In this document: piece after piece, positions 35,348-42,470 of the stretch | Position numbering within the stretch: position 1 is the stretch's first letter | Layout of the letters: every line of letters starts with the position of its first letter | Assembly: GCF_008704495.1 (NCBI RefSeq) | Contig: NZ_CP023699.1 | Location: 2,170,001-2,234,000, forward strand | Direction: 5' to 3' | Length of the DNA: 64,000 bases | Source of the DNA: Streptomyces kanamyceticus | GTDB lineage: Bacteria; Actinomycetota; Actinomycetes; Streptomycetales; Streptomycetaceae | Position numbers and translations under genes: made by a program | The notes under the pieces: model-generated | Databases searched by the model: none | What the model was told of the DNA's origin: nothing | The model's input: the letters and a program-made list of their open reading frames with translations, nothing else

Positions 35348-35711
35348 CGGTCCCGCGCAGCCGCCGCACCGGCGCGGCGTCCTGCCCCGCGCGCTCGGTG
35401 AGCTGGCCGACCATCAGCCTGACCACGGTCACGATGTCCGGGTCGTCGACGTAGTACACCTGGCGGCGGCCCTCCCTGCGGGCCCGCACGAGGCCCGCGA
35501 GCTTCAGCTTCGACAGGTGCTGGCTGACGGCGGGCAGCGCGCCGCCGACCCGCTCCGCGAGGCCCGTCACATCGCTCTCACCCTCGGCTAGGAGCCACAC
35601 GATGTGCAGCCTGGCGGGGGCGGCGAGCAGTCCGAACGCCTCGGCCGCCCGGCCGAGCACCTCGCTCGACGGGTCCTCCTGCCGCTCGGCTCCCCCGGCC
35701 CGTGCCGTCAC
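35340..35711 (-). CDS. ArsR/SmtB-family transcriptional regulator
   Basis: Winged-helix repressor of 123 aa. The core FGLLAAPARLHIVWLLAEGESDVTGLAERV and the recognition helix PAVSQHLSKLKLAGLV are characteristic, followed by the wing ARREGRRQVYYV. No cysteine is seen, and the metal ligands of the classic alpha3 (CxC) site are missing; a C-terminal Asp/His-type alpha5 site is not obvious either. It may sense metal through other residues or not at all. GTG at 35711; the gene overlaps the P-type ATPase and lies divergent from the GAPDH gene. Confidence 0.88.
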   Translation of the reverse strand: MTARAGGAERQEDPSSEVLGRAAEAFGLLAAPARLHIVWLLAEGESDVTGLAERVGGALPAVSQHLSKLKLAGLVRARREGRRQVYYVDDPDIVTVVRLMVGQLTERAGQDAAPVRRLRGTGA

Positions 35712-35888
35712 TGTCCGCTCCTGATCGTTCCGCTGTTCGGCTGCTCGGCTGTTTCGCTGTTCCGCCCAAGTCTAGGGCGCGGTACGGGCTCGGTCCGATG
35801 GCCGGGATCGTGTGGCCGGGAGCCGTCCGCAAGATCAAAAAGGCGTCGGGTTAGCATATGAGCGCCGCCTAGCTCGAAAGATAAACTC

Positions 35889-37334
35889 GTGACTGTCAAT
35901 GACGACTCGTTCACCAACTGGAAGACCCGCGAGGAGATCGCGGAGTCGATGATCCCGCTCATCGGGAAGCTGCACCGGGAGCGGGACGTGACGATCCTGC
36001 TGCACAGCCGCTCCCTGGTGAACAAGTCGGTGGTCAGCATTTTGAAGACCCACCGCTTCGCCCGGCAGATCGCCGGTGCCGAGCTCTCGGTCACCGAGAC
36101 GATGCCGTTCCTCCAGGCGCTCGCCGACCTCGACCTCGGCCCGTCCCAGATCGACCTCGGCATGCTCGCCGCGACGTACAAGGCCGACGACCGCGGCCTG
36201 TCGGTCGCGGAGTTCACCGCGGGCGCCGTCGTCGGCGCCACCGGCGAGAACAAGATCGAGCGCTGCGCGCCGCGCGACGTCGTCCTCTACGGCTTCGGCC
36301 GCATCGGCCGTCTCGTCGCCCGGCTGCTCATCGAGAAGGCCGGTTCCGGCAACGGCCTGCGGCTGCGCGCCGTCGTCGTCCGCAGGGGCGGCGAGCAGGA
36401 TCTCGTCAAGCGCGCCTCGCTGCTGCGCCGCGACTCGATCCACGGCCAGTTCCAGGGCACGATCACCGTCGACGAGGCGAACAGCAAGATCATCGCCAAT
36501 GGCAACGAGATCAAGGTGATCTACGCGGGCGACCCGTCGGAGATCGACTACACGGCGTACGGCATCAAGGACGCCATCCTCATCGACAACACCGGCAAGT
36601 GGCGTGACCGCGAGGGCCTCTCGGGGCACCTGCGCCCCGGCATCGACAAGGTCGTCCTCACCGCGCCCGGCAAGGGCGACGTCCCGAACATCGTGCACGG
36701 CGTCAACCACGACACGATCAAGCCGGACGAGCAGATCCTGTCCTGCGCCTCCTGCACGACCAACGCGATCGTGCCGCCGCTGAAGGCGATGGCGGACGAG
36801 TACGGGGTGCTCCGCGGGCACGTGGAGACCGTCCACTCGTTCACCAACGACCAGAACCTGCTGGACAATTACCACAAGGCCGACCGCCGCGGCCGTTCCG
36901 CGCCGCTCAACATGGTCATCACCGAGACCGGTGCCGCGTCCGCCGTCGCCAAGGCGCTGCCCGACCTCAAGGCGCCGATCACGGGCAGCTCGATCCGCGT
37001 GCCCGTGCCCGACGTCTCGATCGCGATCCTCAGCCTGCGGCTCGGCCGCGAGACCACCCGTGACGAGGTCCTCGACTACCTGCGCGACGTCTCCCTGACC
37101 TCGCCGCTCAAGCGTCAGATCGACTTCACCAGCGCGCCGGACGCGGTCTCGAACGACTTCATCGGCTCGCGGCACGCCTCGATCGTCGACGCGGGCGCCA
37201 CCAAGGTCGACGGCGACAACGCGATCCTCTACCTCTGGTACGACAACGAGTTCGGCTACTCGTGCCAGGTCATCCGGGTCGTGCAGCACGTCTCCGGCGT
37301 GGAGTACCCGACGTACCCGGCACCGGCGGTCTGA
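35889..37334 (+). CDS. gap: Glyceraldehyde-3-phosphate dehydrogenase, long form
   Basis: GAPDH of 481 aa, about 140 residues longer than the common 335-aa enzyme because of an N-terminal helical extension (residues about 1-125). The NAD site YGFGRIGRLVARLL is near residue 135. The active-site block is SCASCTTNAI with Cys289 as nucleophile; the downstream histidine and the C-terminal WYDNEFGYS are present. The extended type is found in actinobacteria and proteobacteria, often beside the standard enzyme, and may work in gluconeogenesis or with an alternative cofactor. GTG at 35889 has only a weak site (GAAAGA). A hairpin terminator follows at 37361. Confidence 0.92.
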   Translation: MTVNDDSFTNWKTREEIAESMIPLIGKLHRERDVTILLHSRSLVNKSVVSILKTHRFARQIAGAELSVTETMPFLQALADLDLGPSQIDLGMLAATYKADDRGLSVAEFTAGAVVGATGENKIERCAPRDVVLYGFGRIGRLVARLLIEKAGSGNGLRLRAVVVRRGGEQDLVKRASLLRRDSIHGQFQGTITVDEANSKIIANGNEIKVIYAGDPSEIDYTAYGIKDAILIDNTGKWRDREGLSGHLRPGIDKVVLTAPGKGDVPNIVHGVNHDTIKPDEQILSCASCTTNAIVPPLKAMADEYGVLRGHVETVHSFTNDQNLLDNYHKADRRGRSAPLNMVITETGAASAVAKALPDLKAPITGSSIRVPVPDVSIAILSLRLGRETTRDEVLDYLRDVSLTSPLKRQIDFTSAPDAVSNDFIGSRHASIVDAGATKVDGDNAILYLWYDNEFGYSCQVIRVVQHVSGVEYPTYPAPAV

Positions 37335-37360
37335 TCTTCCGGTCCTGGCCCCCTGCCCCG

Positions 37361-37393
37361 GCGCGCGCTCCTCGTTGTTCGAGGGGCGCGCGC
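37361..37393 (+). terminator. Hairpin terminator after the GAPDH gene
   Basis: GCGCGCGCTCCTCG, loop TTGTT, then CGAGGGGCGCGCGC: a 14-pair stem with one G-T wobble. No uridine tract follows, as is common in Streptomyces. Confidence 0.65.
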
Positions 37394-37441
37394 CGCGTAT
37401 AGCCTGTGGCCCATTGTCTTCGGAGGGGCTGGGGCTCGGGC

Positions 37442-38341
37442 ATGACAGAGGTGGACCTGGAACTGGTGCGGACCCTGCTGCGCGAGCGGCACCCGGACCT
37501 GGCGGAGCTGAGTCTGCGGCTCGTCGACGGCGGCTGGGACAACCAACTGTGGCGCCTGGGCGATGAGTTGGCCGTCCGTCTGCCGCGTACGCCGCGGGCG
37601 CCCGACCTGCTGCGCAAGGAGTACGAGTGGCTGCCCGCCCTCGCGCCGCGGCTGCCGCTCCCGGTGCCGGTCCCCGTACGGTTGAACGAGCCCTCCGCGC
37701 GCTTCCCGAAGCCGTGGATCGTCGCGGCCTGGGTGCCGGGCGAACCTGCCGACAAGAGCGTGATCAGCCGCACCGCCCATGCGGCGGGGGCCCTCGCCGG
37801 GTTCCTCCGCGCGCTCCACGAGGACGCGCCCGCCGAGGCGCCGGGCAGCTCCGACCGCGGTGTTCCGCTCAAGACCCACGCCGCCGGATTCGACGCGGCG
37901 TTCGAGGAGACGGCCACCGCCGAGTCCTTCTCCTCCCAGGAAGCCGACACGCTCCGGGGCATCTGGGACGACGCCCTCGCCGCGCCCGACTGGGACGGGC
38001 CGCCGCAGTGGCTGCACGGCGACCTGCACCCCGCGAACGTGGTCGTCGCCGACGGCACCCTCACCGGAGTGATCGACTTCGGCGAGGTCTGCGCGGGCGA
38101 CCCGGCGACGGACCTCGCGGCGGCGTGGCAGCTCCTCCCCGAGGGCGGCGCGGCCCACTTCTTCACCGAGTACGCCCGCGCCGACGAAGCGACGGTCCGC
38201 CGCGCCAGGGGCTGGGCCCTGCGCACCTCCCTCGGCCTGCTCAGCGTCGGCCGGGCGGGCGAACAGGGCCTGCCCGGTGGCAAGACGACGTGGGGGACGG
38301 CGGGGCGGGGGACGCTGAAGCGGCTGCTGGCTTCGACCTGA
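37442..38341 (+). CDS. Aminoglycoside phosphotransferase (APH) family kinase
   Basis: Protein of 299 aa with the APH/choline kinase fold. The catalytic loop is WLHGDLHPANVVV and the metal-binding motif is GVIDFGEVCAGDPATDLA, both intact. The N-lobe has LVDGGWDNQLWRLGDELAVRLPR with the ATP-binding region. It could phosphorylate an aminoglycoside, but most Streptomyces members of this family have unknown targets, so resistance is not claimed. ATG at 37442 is the likely start; an in-frame GTG lies at 37406. The 130 bases from 38091 to 38220 of this gene occur again, nearly identical, after its stop (see repeat entries). Confidence 0.85.
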   Translation: MTEVDLELVRTLLRERHPDLAELSLRLVDGGWDNQLWRLGDELAVRLPRTPRAPDLLRKEYEWLPALAPRLPLPVPVPVRLNEPSARFPKPWIVAAWVPGEPADKSVISRTAHAAGALAGFLRALHEDAPAEAPGSSDRGVPLKTHAAGFDAAFEETATAESFSSQEADTLRGIWDDALAAPDWDGPPQWLHGDLHPANVVVADGTLTGVIDFGEVCAGDPATDLAAAWQLLPEGGAAHFFTEYARADEATVRRARGWALRTSLGLLSVGRAGEQGLPGGKTTWGTAGRGTLKRLLAST

Positions 38342-38363
38342 CGGGGACGGCGACCGTCCTCGG

Positions 38364-38566
38364 CCCGACGGGGGCGCCCACCACCCTCGGCCCGACGGGG
38401 GCGCCCACCACCCTCGACCCGACGGGGGCACTCACCCCCCTCGACCCGACGGGGGCGCCCACCACCCTCGACCCGACGGGGGCACTCACCACCCTCGACC
38501 CGACGGGGGCACTCACCACCCTCGACCCGACTGAGGCGGCCACCACCCTCGACCCGACCGAGACGC
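38364..38566 (+). repeat. 27-bp minisatellite, about eight units
   Basis: Units beginning CCCGACGGGG start at 38364, 38391, 38418, 38445, 38472, 38499, 38526 and 38553, an exact 27-base period. The first unit is preceded by a partial one. The last two units diverge (GACTGAGG, GACCGAG). Nine-residue periodicity is kept in all frames (in one, PTGAPTTLD). It begins just after the APH-like stop codon and ends at the duplicated fragment. It lacks spacers, so it is not a CRISPR array. Confidence 0.95.
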
Positions 38567-38694
38567 GCGGGCGATCCGGCGACGGACCTCGCGGCGGCGT
38601 GGCAGCTCCTCCCCGAGGGCGGCGCCGCCCACTTCTTCACCGAGTACGCCCGCGCCGACGAAGCGACGGTCCGCCGCGACAGGGGCTGGGCCCT
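38565..38694 (+). pseudogene. Duplicated 3' fragment of the APH-like gene
   Basis: This 130-base stretch matches 38091-38220 inside the APH-like gene with about three mismatches (for example CCCGGCG to TCCGGCG, and CGCCAGG to CGACAGG). The copy lies 474 bases downstream, a multiple of three, so it keeps the reading frame of the parent but falls after its stop. It holds only the DFG-to-C-lobe part and cannot encode a working kinase. The near identity points to a recent tandem duplication, with the 27-bp array at the junction. Confidence 0.9.
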
Positions 38695-38735
38695 GCTCTC
38701 ATCGCCCTCGCCCGACCGAGACGCCCCCCTCAGCC

Positions 38736-39572
38736 CTACCGAGGCACCCCCGTAGGCCACGCCCGGTCGTCCACCGTCAAGAAAGGCTCGTCCACCACTG
38801 CCGACGGGGTCGAGCCCGTGAACGTCATGACGTCCCTGTGCAGATGCGACTGGTCGAAGTAGCCGCTGTCCGCCGCGACTTGGGCCGCTCCCCCGCCCCC
38901 GAGCATCCGGTGCACCGCGCGGTCGAAGCGGACCAGTTTCGCGGCGCTCTTCGGGGGCAAGCCGACGGCCGCGTGGAAGCGGGACCACAGGCGTTTGCGG
39001 CTCCAGCCGAGCTCCGTCGCCAAGTGGTCGATGCGGACGAGGCCCCCGCTGGCCACGATCCGTTTCCAGGCCCAGGCCACCGCCGGGTCCACCGGCGAGC
39101 GCGCCGCGCACCGGCGGGCGAGCAGCGCGTCCATGAGTGCGAAGCGGTCCTGCCACGAGGGCAGTTCGTGCAGCCGCTCGCGCGTCCGGGCCGCCTCCCT
39201 GCCCCACAGGTCGTCGAGGGAGACCGCTCCACCGGTCAGTTCGGCAGGGCCGACGCCGAGGAGCGTGCCCGCGACCACGGGCGACAGGCGTACCTGTACG
39301 CACTCGGCCTGTTCGCCCCGCGCCCGCACCCCGCCCCCGGAGCCGAATCCGGGCCCGGCGACGAGACTTCCCCGGTGCAGTCGCCCCGCGGCGTCCTCCA
39401 TGGCGGCCTCGCCCGCGCCGAACTCCAGGACCAGCATCACGGCCGGGTGCGGAACCACCCGCAGCTCACCGGCGAGCGGCCCCGGCACCCGGAACCCCGC
39501 CATGTCGACACCGGCGACCCGGCCGGGCCGCAGCGGACGTGCGACGTCCCACGCACCGGTGATGGACCCCAT
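38736..39572 (-). CDS. AraC family transcriptional regulator
   Basis: Protein of 278 aa with an N-terminal cupin-like sensing half (PHPAVMLVLEFG, then LSPVVAGTLLG) and a C-terminal double helix-turn-helix: LATELGWSRKRLWSRFHAAVG and AADSGYFDQSHLHRDVMTFTG, ending TPSAVV, in line with AraC/XylS members. It is divergent from an alpha/beta hydrolase gene with an 85-base gap, so it probably regulates that gene or itself. The 3' end abuts the duplicated region at 38565-38694. Confidence 0.88.
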   Translation of the reverse strand: MGSITGAWDVARPLRPGRVAGVDMAGFRVPGPLAGELRVVPHPAVMLVLEFGAGEAAMEDAAGRLHRGSLVAGPGFGSGGGVRARGEQAECVQVRLSPVVAGTLLGVGPAELTGGAVSLDDLWGREAARTRERLHELPSWQDRFALMDALLARRCAARSPVDPAVAWAWKRIVASGGLVRIDHLATELGWSRKRLWSRFHAAVGLPPKSAAKLVRFDRAVHRMLGGGGAAQVAADSGYFDQSHLHRDVMTFTGSTPSAVVDEPFLTVDDRAWPTGVPR

Positions 39573-39657
39573 CGTCGAATGCTAGGCGGTGCCACGCGGG
39601 CCGGGGAAGGAACATTCGTCCAAGCCTCGGACGCCCGGCGGGAGCCACCGTGGGCCC

Positions 39658-40458
39658 ATGACTTCTTCCGCGCCCTCCGAGGACGCCATCCTCCACATCC
39701 TGCGCGACGGCCCGCGCGACGCCCCCGCCCTCCTGCTCGTCCACGGCACCGCCACCTCAAGTCGCTCGTGGGACAGGCTCGTTCCGCTCCTGACCACGTC
39801 CCATCACGTCATCCGGATCGACCTGCCGGGACACGGCCGCTCGGCCGAACCGGTCGGCCGCGGCTACGAGACCCCGGCCCAGGCGGCCGCGCTCGGCACC
39901 GCGCTCGACCGGATCGGCGTCGAGCACGTCGTCGCCGTCGGCCACTCCAGCGGCGGCTACGCCGCCACCGCCCTCGCCGAGCTGCGGCCCAGCCTGGTGA
40001 CCGCACTGGTGCTCATCAACACCGGCCCCTCCATGGACGCCTTCGCGGGACCTGAGCCCGCCCCGATCGACCCGACGCTGTGGCCACCGACCGACGAGCA
40101 GATCCGCGGGTTCGCGAGCACCGCTTTCCGTGCGGGCTTCCCCGTCCCGCCAGAACTCGTCGACGAGCTGCGCGCGATGACCTACGACGCGTTCACCGCC
40201 TCGATGCGGGCGTCCACCGCCTATGTGCGGGAGCGGACGCTCCCGGCCCGCCTGACGGCCGTCGGCAAGCCGCTGCAGGTGATCTTCGGCGACCAGGACC
40301 GCAGGTGGCGACCCTCGTCCGCCGACGACTACCGCGTGGTGCCCGGCGCCCGGGTGACCATGCTCCCCGGGGCCGGACACACCCCCGTCCTGGAGGATCC
40401 CGAGCGGACCGCCGCGCTCGTGCTGGCCTTCACCAGGACCCACGGCACCCTTGCTTAA
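39658..40458 (+). CDS. Alpha/beta hydrolase
   Basis: Hydrolase of 266 aa. LLVHGTATSSRSWD is the oxyanion-hole block, the nucleophile elbow is VGHSSGGYAA, the acid region FGDQDRRW and the catalytic histidine GAGHTPVLED. The full triad is therefore present. No substrate-specific features are seen. ATG at 39658 is preceded by GGCGGGAGCC; an in-frame ATG at 39589 is possible but would sit in the AraC promoter. It converges with the lectin-nuclease gene, the two stops overlapping by three bases. Confidence 0.85.
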   Translation: MTSSAPSEDAILHILRDGPRDAPALLLVHGTATSSRSWDRLVPLLTTSHHVIRIDLPGHGRSAEPVGRGYETPAQAAALGTALDRIGVEHVVAVGHSSGGYAATALAELRPSLVTALVLINTGPSMDAFAGPEPAPIDPTLWPPTDEQIRGFASTAFRAGFPVPPELVDELRAMTYDAFTASMRASTAYVRERTLPARLTAVGKPLQVIFGDQDRRWRPSSADDYRVVPGARVTMLPGAGHTPVLEDPERTAALVLAFTRTHGTLA

Positions 40459-41792
40459 AGGGACAGGTCCGAGGGGTCGCGGTCTTCCCAGGCCCAGCGT
40501 TGGTTGGGCTCGTCGGTACAGGTCGAGGCGCCGGCCAGGGCGCTGTCGCCGGTCTTGTTGCCGAGCACTTCGAGGCACCGGCCGGAGTACGAGTTCTTGA
40601 TGATGATCTGGCCGGGGCTGTCGGCCGCGTATTTCAGGAGCCAGGACTGGGCCGGGTGCGCTTGCGTCCCGCAGTCCCATTCGTGGACGTAGGCGCCGTT
40701 GCTCGCCCTGGTGCCGCCGTTCACGTCGAGGCACTTGCCGGACGAGGAACTGACCAAGGCGTAGGTGCCGTTGACGGTGCCGCGGAACTTCCACTTCTGG
40801 TTCGCGCCGCCCCGGTCGGTGTAAGTGATGACATGGGTGCCGTTCTTGGTGCCGCCGCCCTGGACGTCGAGCACTCGGCCGTCGTTGCTGTAGCTGCCGA
40901 GGGAGAACTCGGCGGAGGCCCGCAACGTGGCGAAGTCGACCGCGTAGTGGTCGGGGGACATGCCGTACTGCCGCCGCCCCGAGTACCCGTTGACGGCGCG
41001 ACTGGCCACCATGTAGTCCAGTTCGCCGCCGCTCTGCTGAGTGGCCTGGTGGCTGCGGTAGATGTAGCTGTTGGCCGGCACCGTGAGGTTGTCGGGGTCG
41101 CGGTTGTAGTCGCCGAGGGCGGCCCAGTCGTGGCCCCAGGGGCGTACTGCCTGGTCGATCGTTCTGAGCATCGTGGCATCGTCGTTGCCGCCCAGTTCGT
41201 ACGGGCGGCGCCGCGAAAGGCCGTGCAGGGTGACGAACACCGTGTGGCCGAGGCGCACGCCGAACGCGGCCCGGCTGTTGTCGAACGCCGCCGGGAACAT
41301 CCACACTCCGTCGGCCTGTTGCTCCGTGACGATGGCCAGGTTGACCCGGTGTCCCGTGGGGTCGGTCTCCATGAAGTAGATGTGGTAGATCTGGCCGCGG
41401 GTGCTGCTACCGGGCTGCCAGGTGTAGTGGTCGACGGTCAGTTGCCCTTCGGTCCACGAGTTCTGGAACGTGCCAGGCGGGCGCGGTCCCGCTTCCTGCA
41501 GCGCGACGACGTCGTGGTGTGCGAGCAGCCTCACGACGTCCGAGGTCCACTTGCTCTCGTTGTACGACGTCTCGCCCTGCAGGTTGTAGGTGAGCGGGCG
41601 GTGGTCCTCCAGGTTCGCCGCACTGGCGGGCGCGGGGAACCCGATCAGGGCCGCCACGGCGACGGCCGCGGCCACCGCGCTCCTGGCCCAGCGCCGGGGC
41701 CTGCCTCGCCCCGGCGGCTCGGCACCGGAGCCGTCGCGTCTGTACCACCAGGACGACGACAAGATTCTTCGCACAGCCGTGCCCACCTTCAC
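40455..41792 (-). CDS. Secreted CdtB/DNase I-like nuclease with ricin-type lectin domain
   Basis: Protein of 445 aa. A basic N-terminus and hydrophobic core form a signal peptide ending near residue 58 (PASA-AN). Residues about 65-290 are an endonuclease/exonuclease/phosphatase domain: ALQEAG (Glu100), TLHGLS (His190), GDYNRDP (Asp228, Asn230) and SPDH (Asp281, His282) match the DNase I/CdtB active-site set. Residues about 295-430 are a ricin B-type beta-trefoil with repeated CLDV/CLEV and NQKW/NQRW motifs. A secreted CdtB-like nuclease with its own lectin could act on other cells or simply digest extracellular DNA bound to glycans; both are inference. It lies downstream of tpg on the same strand, 108 bases apart, with its own AT-rich promoter-like gap. 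Confidence 0.85.
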   Translation of the reverse strand: MKVGTAVRRILSSSWWYRRDGSGAEPPGRGRPRRWARSAVAAAVAVAALIGFPAPASAANLEDHRPLTYNLQGETSYNESKWTSDVVRLLAHHDVVALQEAGPRPPGTFQNSWTEGQLTVDHYTWQPGSSTRGQIYHIYFMETDPTGHRVNLAIVTEQQADGVWMFPAAFDNSRAAFGVRLGHTVFVTLHGLSRRRPYELGGNDDATMLRTIDQAVRPWGHDWAALGDYNRDPDNLTVPANSYIYRSHQATQQSGGELDYMVASRAVNGYSGRRQYGMSPDHYAVDFATLRASAEFSLGSYSNDGRVLDVQGGGTKNGTHVITYTDRGGANQKWKFRGTVNGTYALVSSSSGKCLDVNGGTRASNGAYVHEWDCGTQAHPAQSWLLKYAADSPGQIIIKNSYSGRCLEVLGNKTGDSALAGASTCTDEPNQRWAWEDRDPSDLSL

Positions 41793-41900
41793 TCGGAGGT
41801 CGTGGGTCGATCACTGCGGCACAAAGTACCCATAGCGGTGCATAAATATCGTGATAGACGGAGCCGGACATAGCCGGAGCCGGACACGGACACGGGAACG

Positions 41901-42470
41901 TCAGGCGGCGAAGCCCACATTCGAGACGTACTCGTACTGGCCCCACTGCGAGCCGAGATCGACGATCTGGTCCACCCACGCCGCGTCCAGGGCGCTGTCG
42001 TCGCCCTGGGCCCAGGCGTCCACGATGCGGTCCCAGCGGCGGATGTTCAGGGTGCGGAACTCCAGGACGCGCTGGTGGGGGCGCGGCACCTGGGACTGGT
42101 TCAGGGGGTGCAGCTCGACGCGGGTGCCGCCGCGGGCGTTGAGGCGGCCGAGCAGATGGCGCGCCACGTTCTTGCGGCGCACCGCGCGGTAGGCGGCGTC
42201 GACGCGTTCGAGGTTCTTCCGCGACGGGCCGCGCCTGCCCTCGAGCCAGGCCTTGAGCGTACGGTCGGTGACGGTGAGCCCGGCTTCCCGCGCGGCGGCG
42301 CGGGCGTGCTCGGAGCGGGTCAGGTAGCGCAGTCGCGCCATGAGGCCGCGCCGCGCGGTGACGGGCGTCGCGATGCCCCCCGCGAGATCGTCGAGGCGGC
42401 GCGCCACGACCTCGTGGCCCTTGATGCCGCGGGCCCCGAACTTGCCGAACTCCTGTGTCTGTTCAGGCAC
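41901..42470 (-). CDS. tpg: Telomere terminal protein (Tpg-like)
   Basis: Basic protein of 189 aa. The order ARRGLMARLRYLTRSEHARAAAREAGL, TVTDRTLKAWLEGRRGPSRKN and a C-terminal half ending SQWGQYEYVSNVGFAA is that of the Streptomyces terminal proteins that are covalently attached to 5' ends of linear chromosomes and plasmids and prime end patching. The helix-turn-helix near residues 60-90 is clear; the C-terminal part should hold the priming Thr/Ser/Tyr. GTG at 42470 has AAGGAG at proper distance and lies eight bases inside the tap gene's end. It is the third gene of the XRE-tap-tpg operon. Confidence 0.85.
   Translation of the reverse strand: MPEQTQEFGKFGARGIKGHEVVARRLDDLAGGIATPVTARRGLMARLRYLTRSEHARAAAREAGLTVTDRTLKAWLEGRRGPSRKNLERVDAAYRAVRRKNVARHLLGRLNARGGTRVELHPLNQSQVPRPHQRVLEFRTLNIRRWDRIVDAWAQGDDSALDAAWVDQIVDLGSQWGQYEYVSNVGFAA

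Noticed and set aside
37442..38341. Aminoglycoside resistance determinant
   Set aside because: The fold is shared with many kinases of other substrates, and no biosynthetic or resistance context is present.
38344..38568. Regular repeats that might be a CRISPR array
   Set aside because: The 27-base units are directly adjacent without unique spacers, keep a codon-sized period and adjoin a gene duplication; this is a minisatellite.
37270..39303. Long leftward open frame of more than 600 codons across the APH-like gene and repeat region
   Set aside because: Its translation is Arg/Gly/Pro-rich and repetitive and covers the intact APH-like and AraC genes on other frames; it is open only because of high GC and the 27-base repeat.
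39658..40458. Haloalkane dehalogenase or antibiotic-modifying enzyme for the alpha/beta hydrolase
   Set aside because: Only the general triad is visible; no subfamily-specific motif supports a narrower name.
40080..41873. Rightward frame of almost 600 codons opposite the lectin-nuclease gene
   Set aside because: Its product is low-complexity Val/Arg/Gly/Ala and antisense to a gene with a complete active site.
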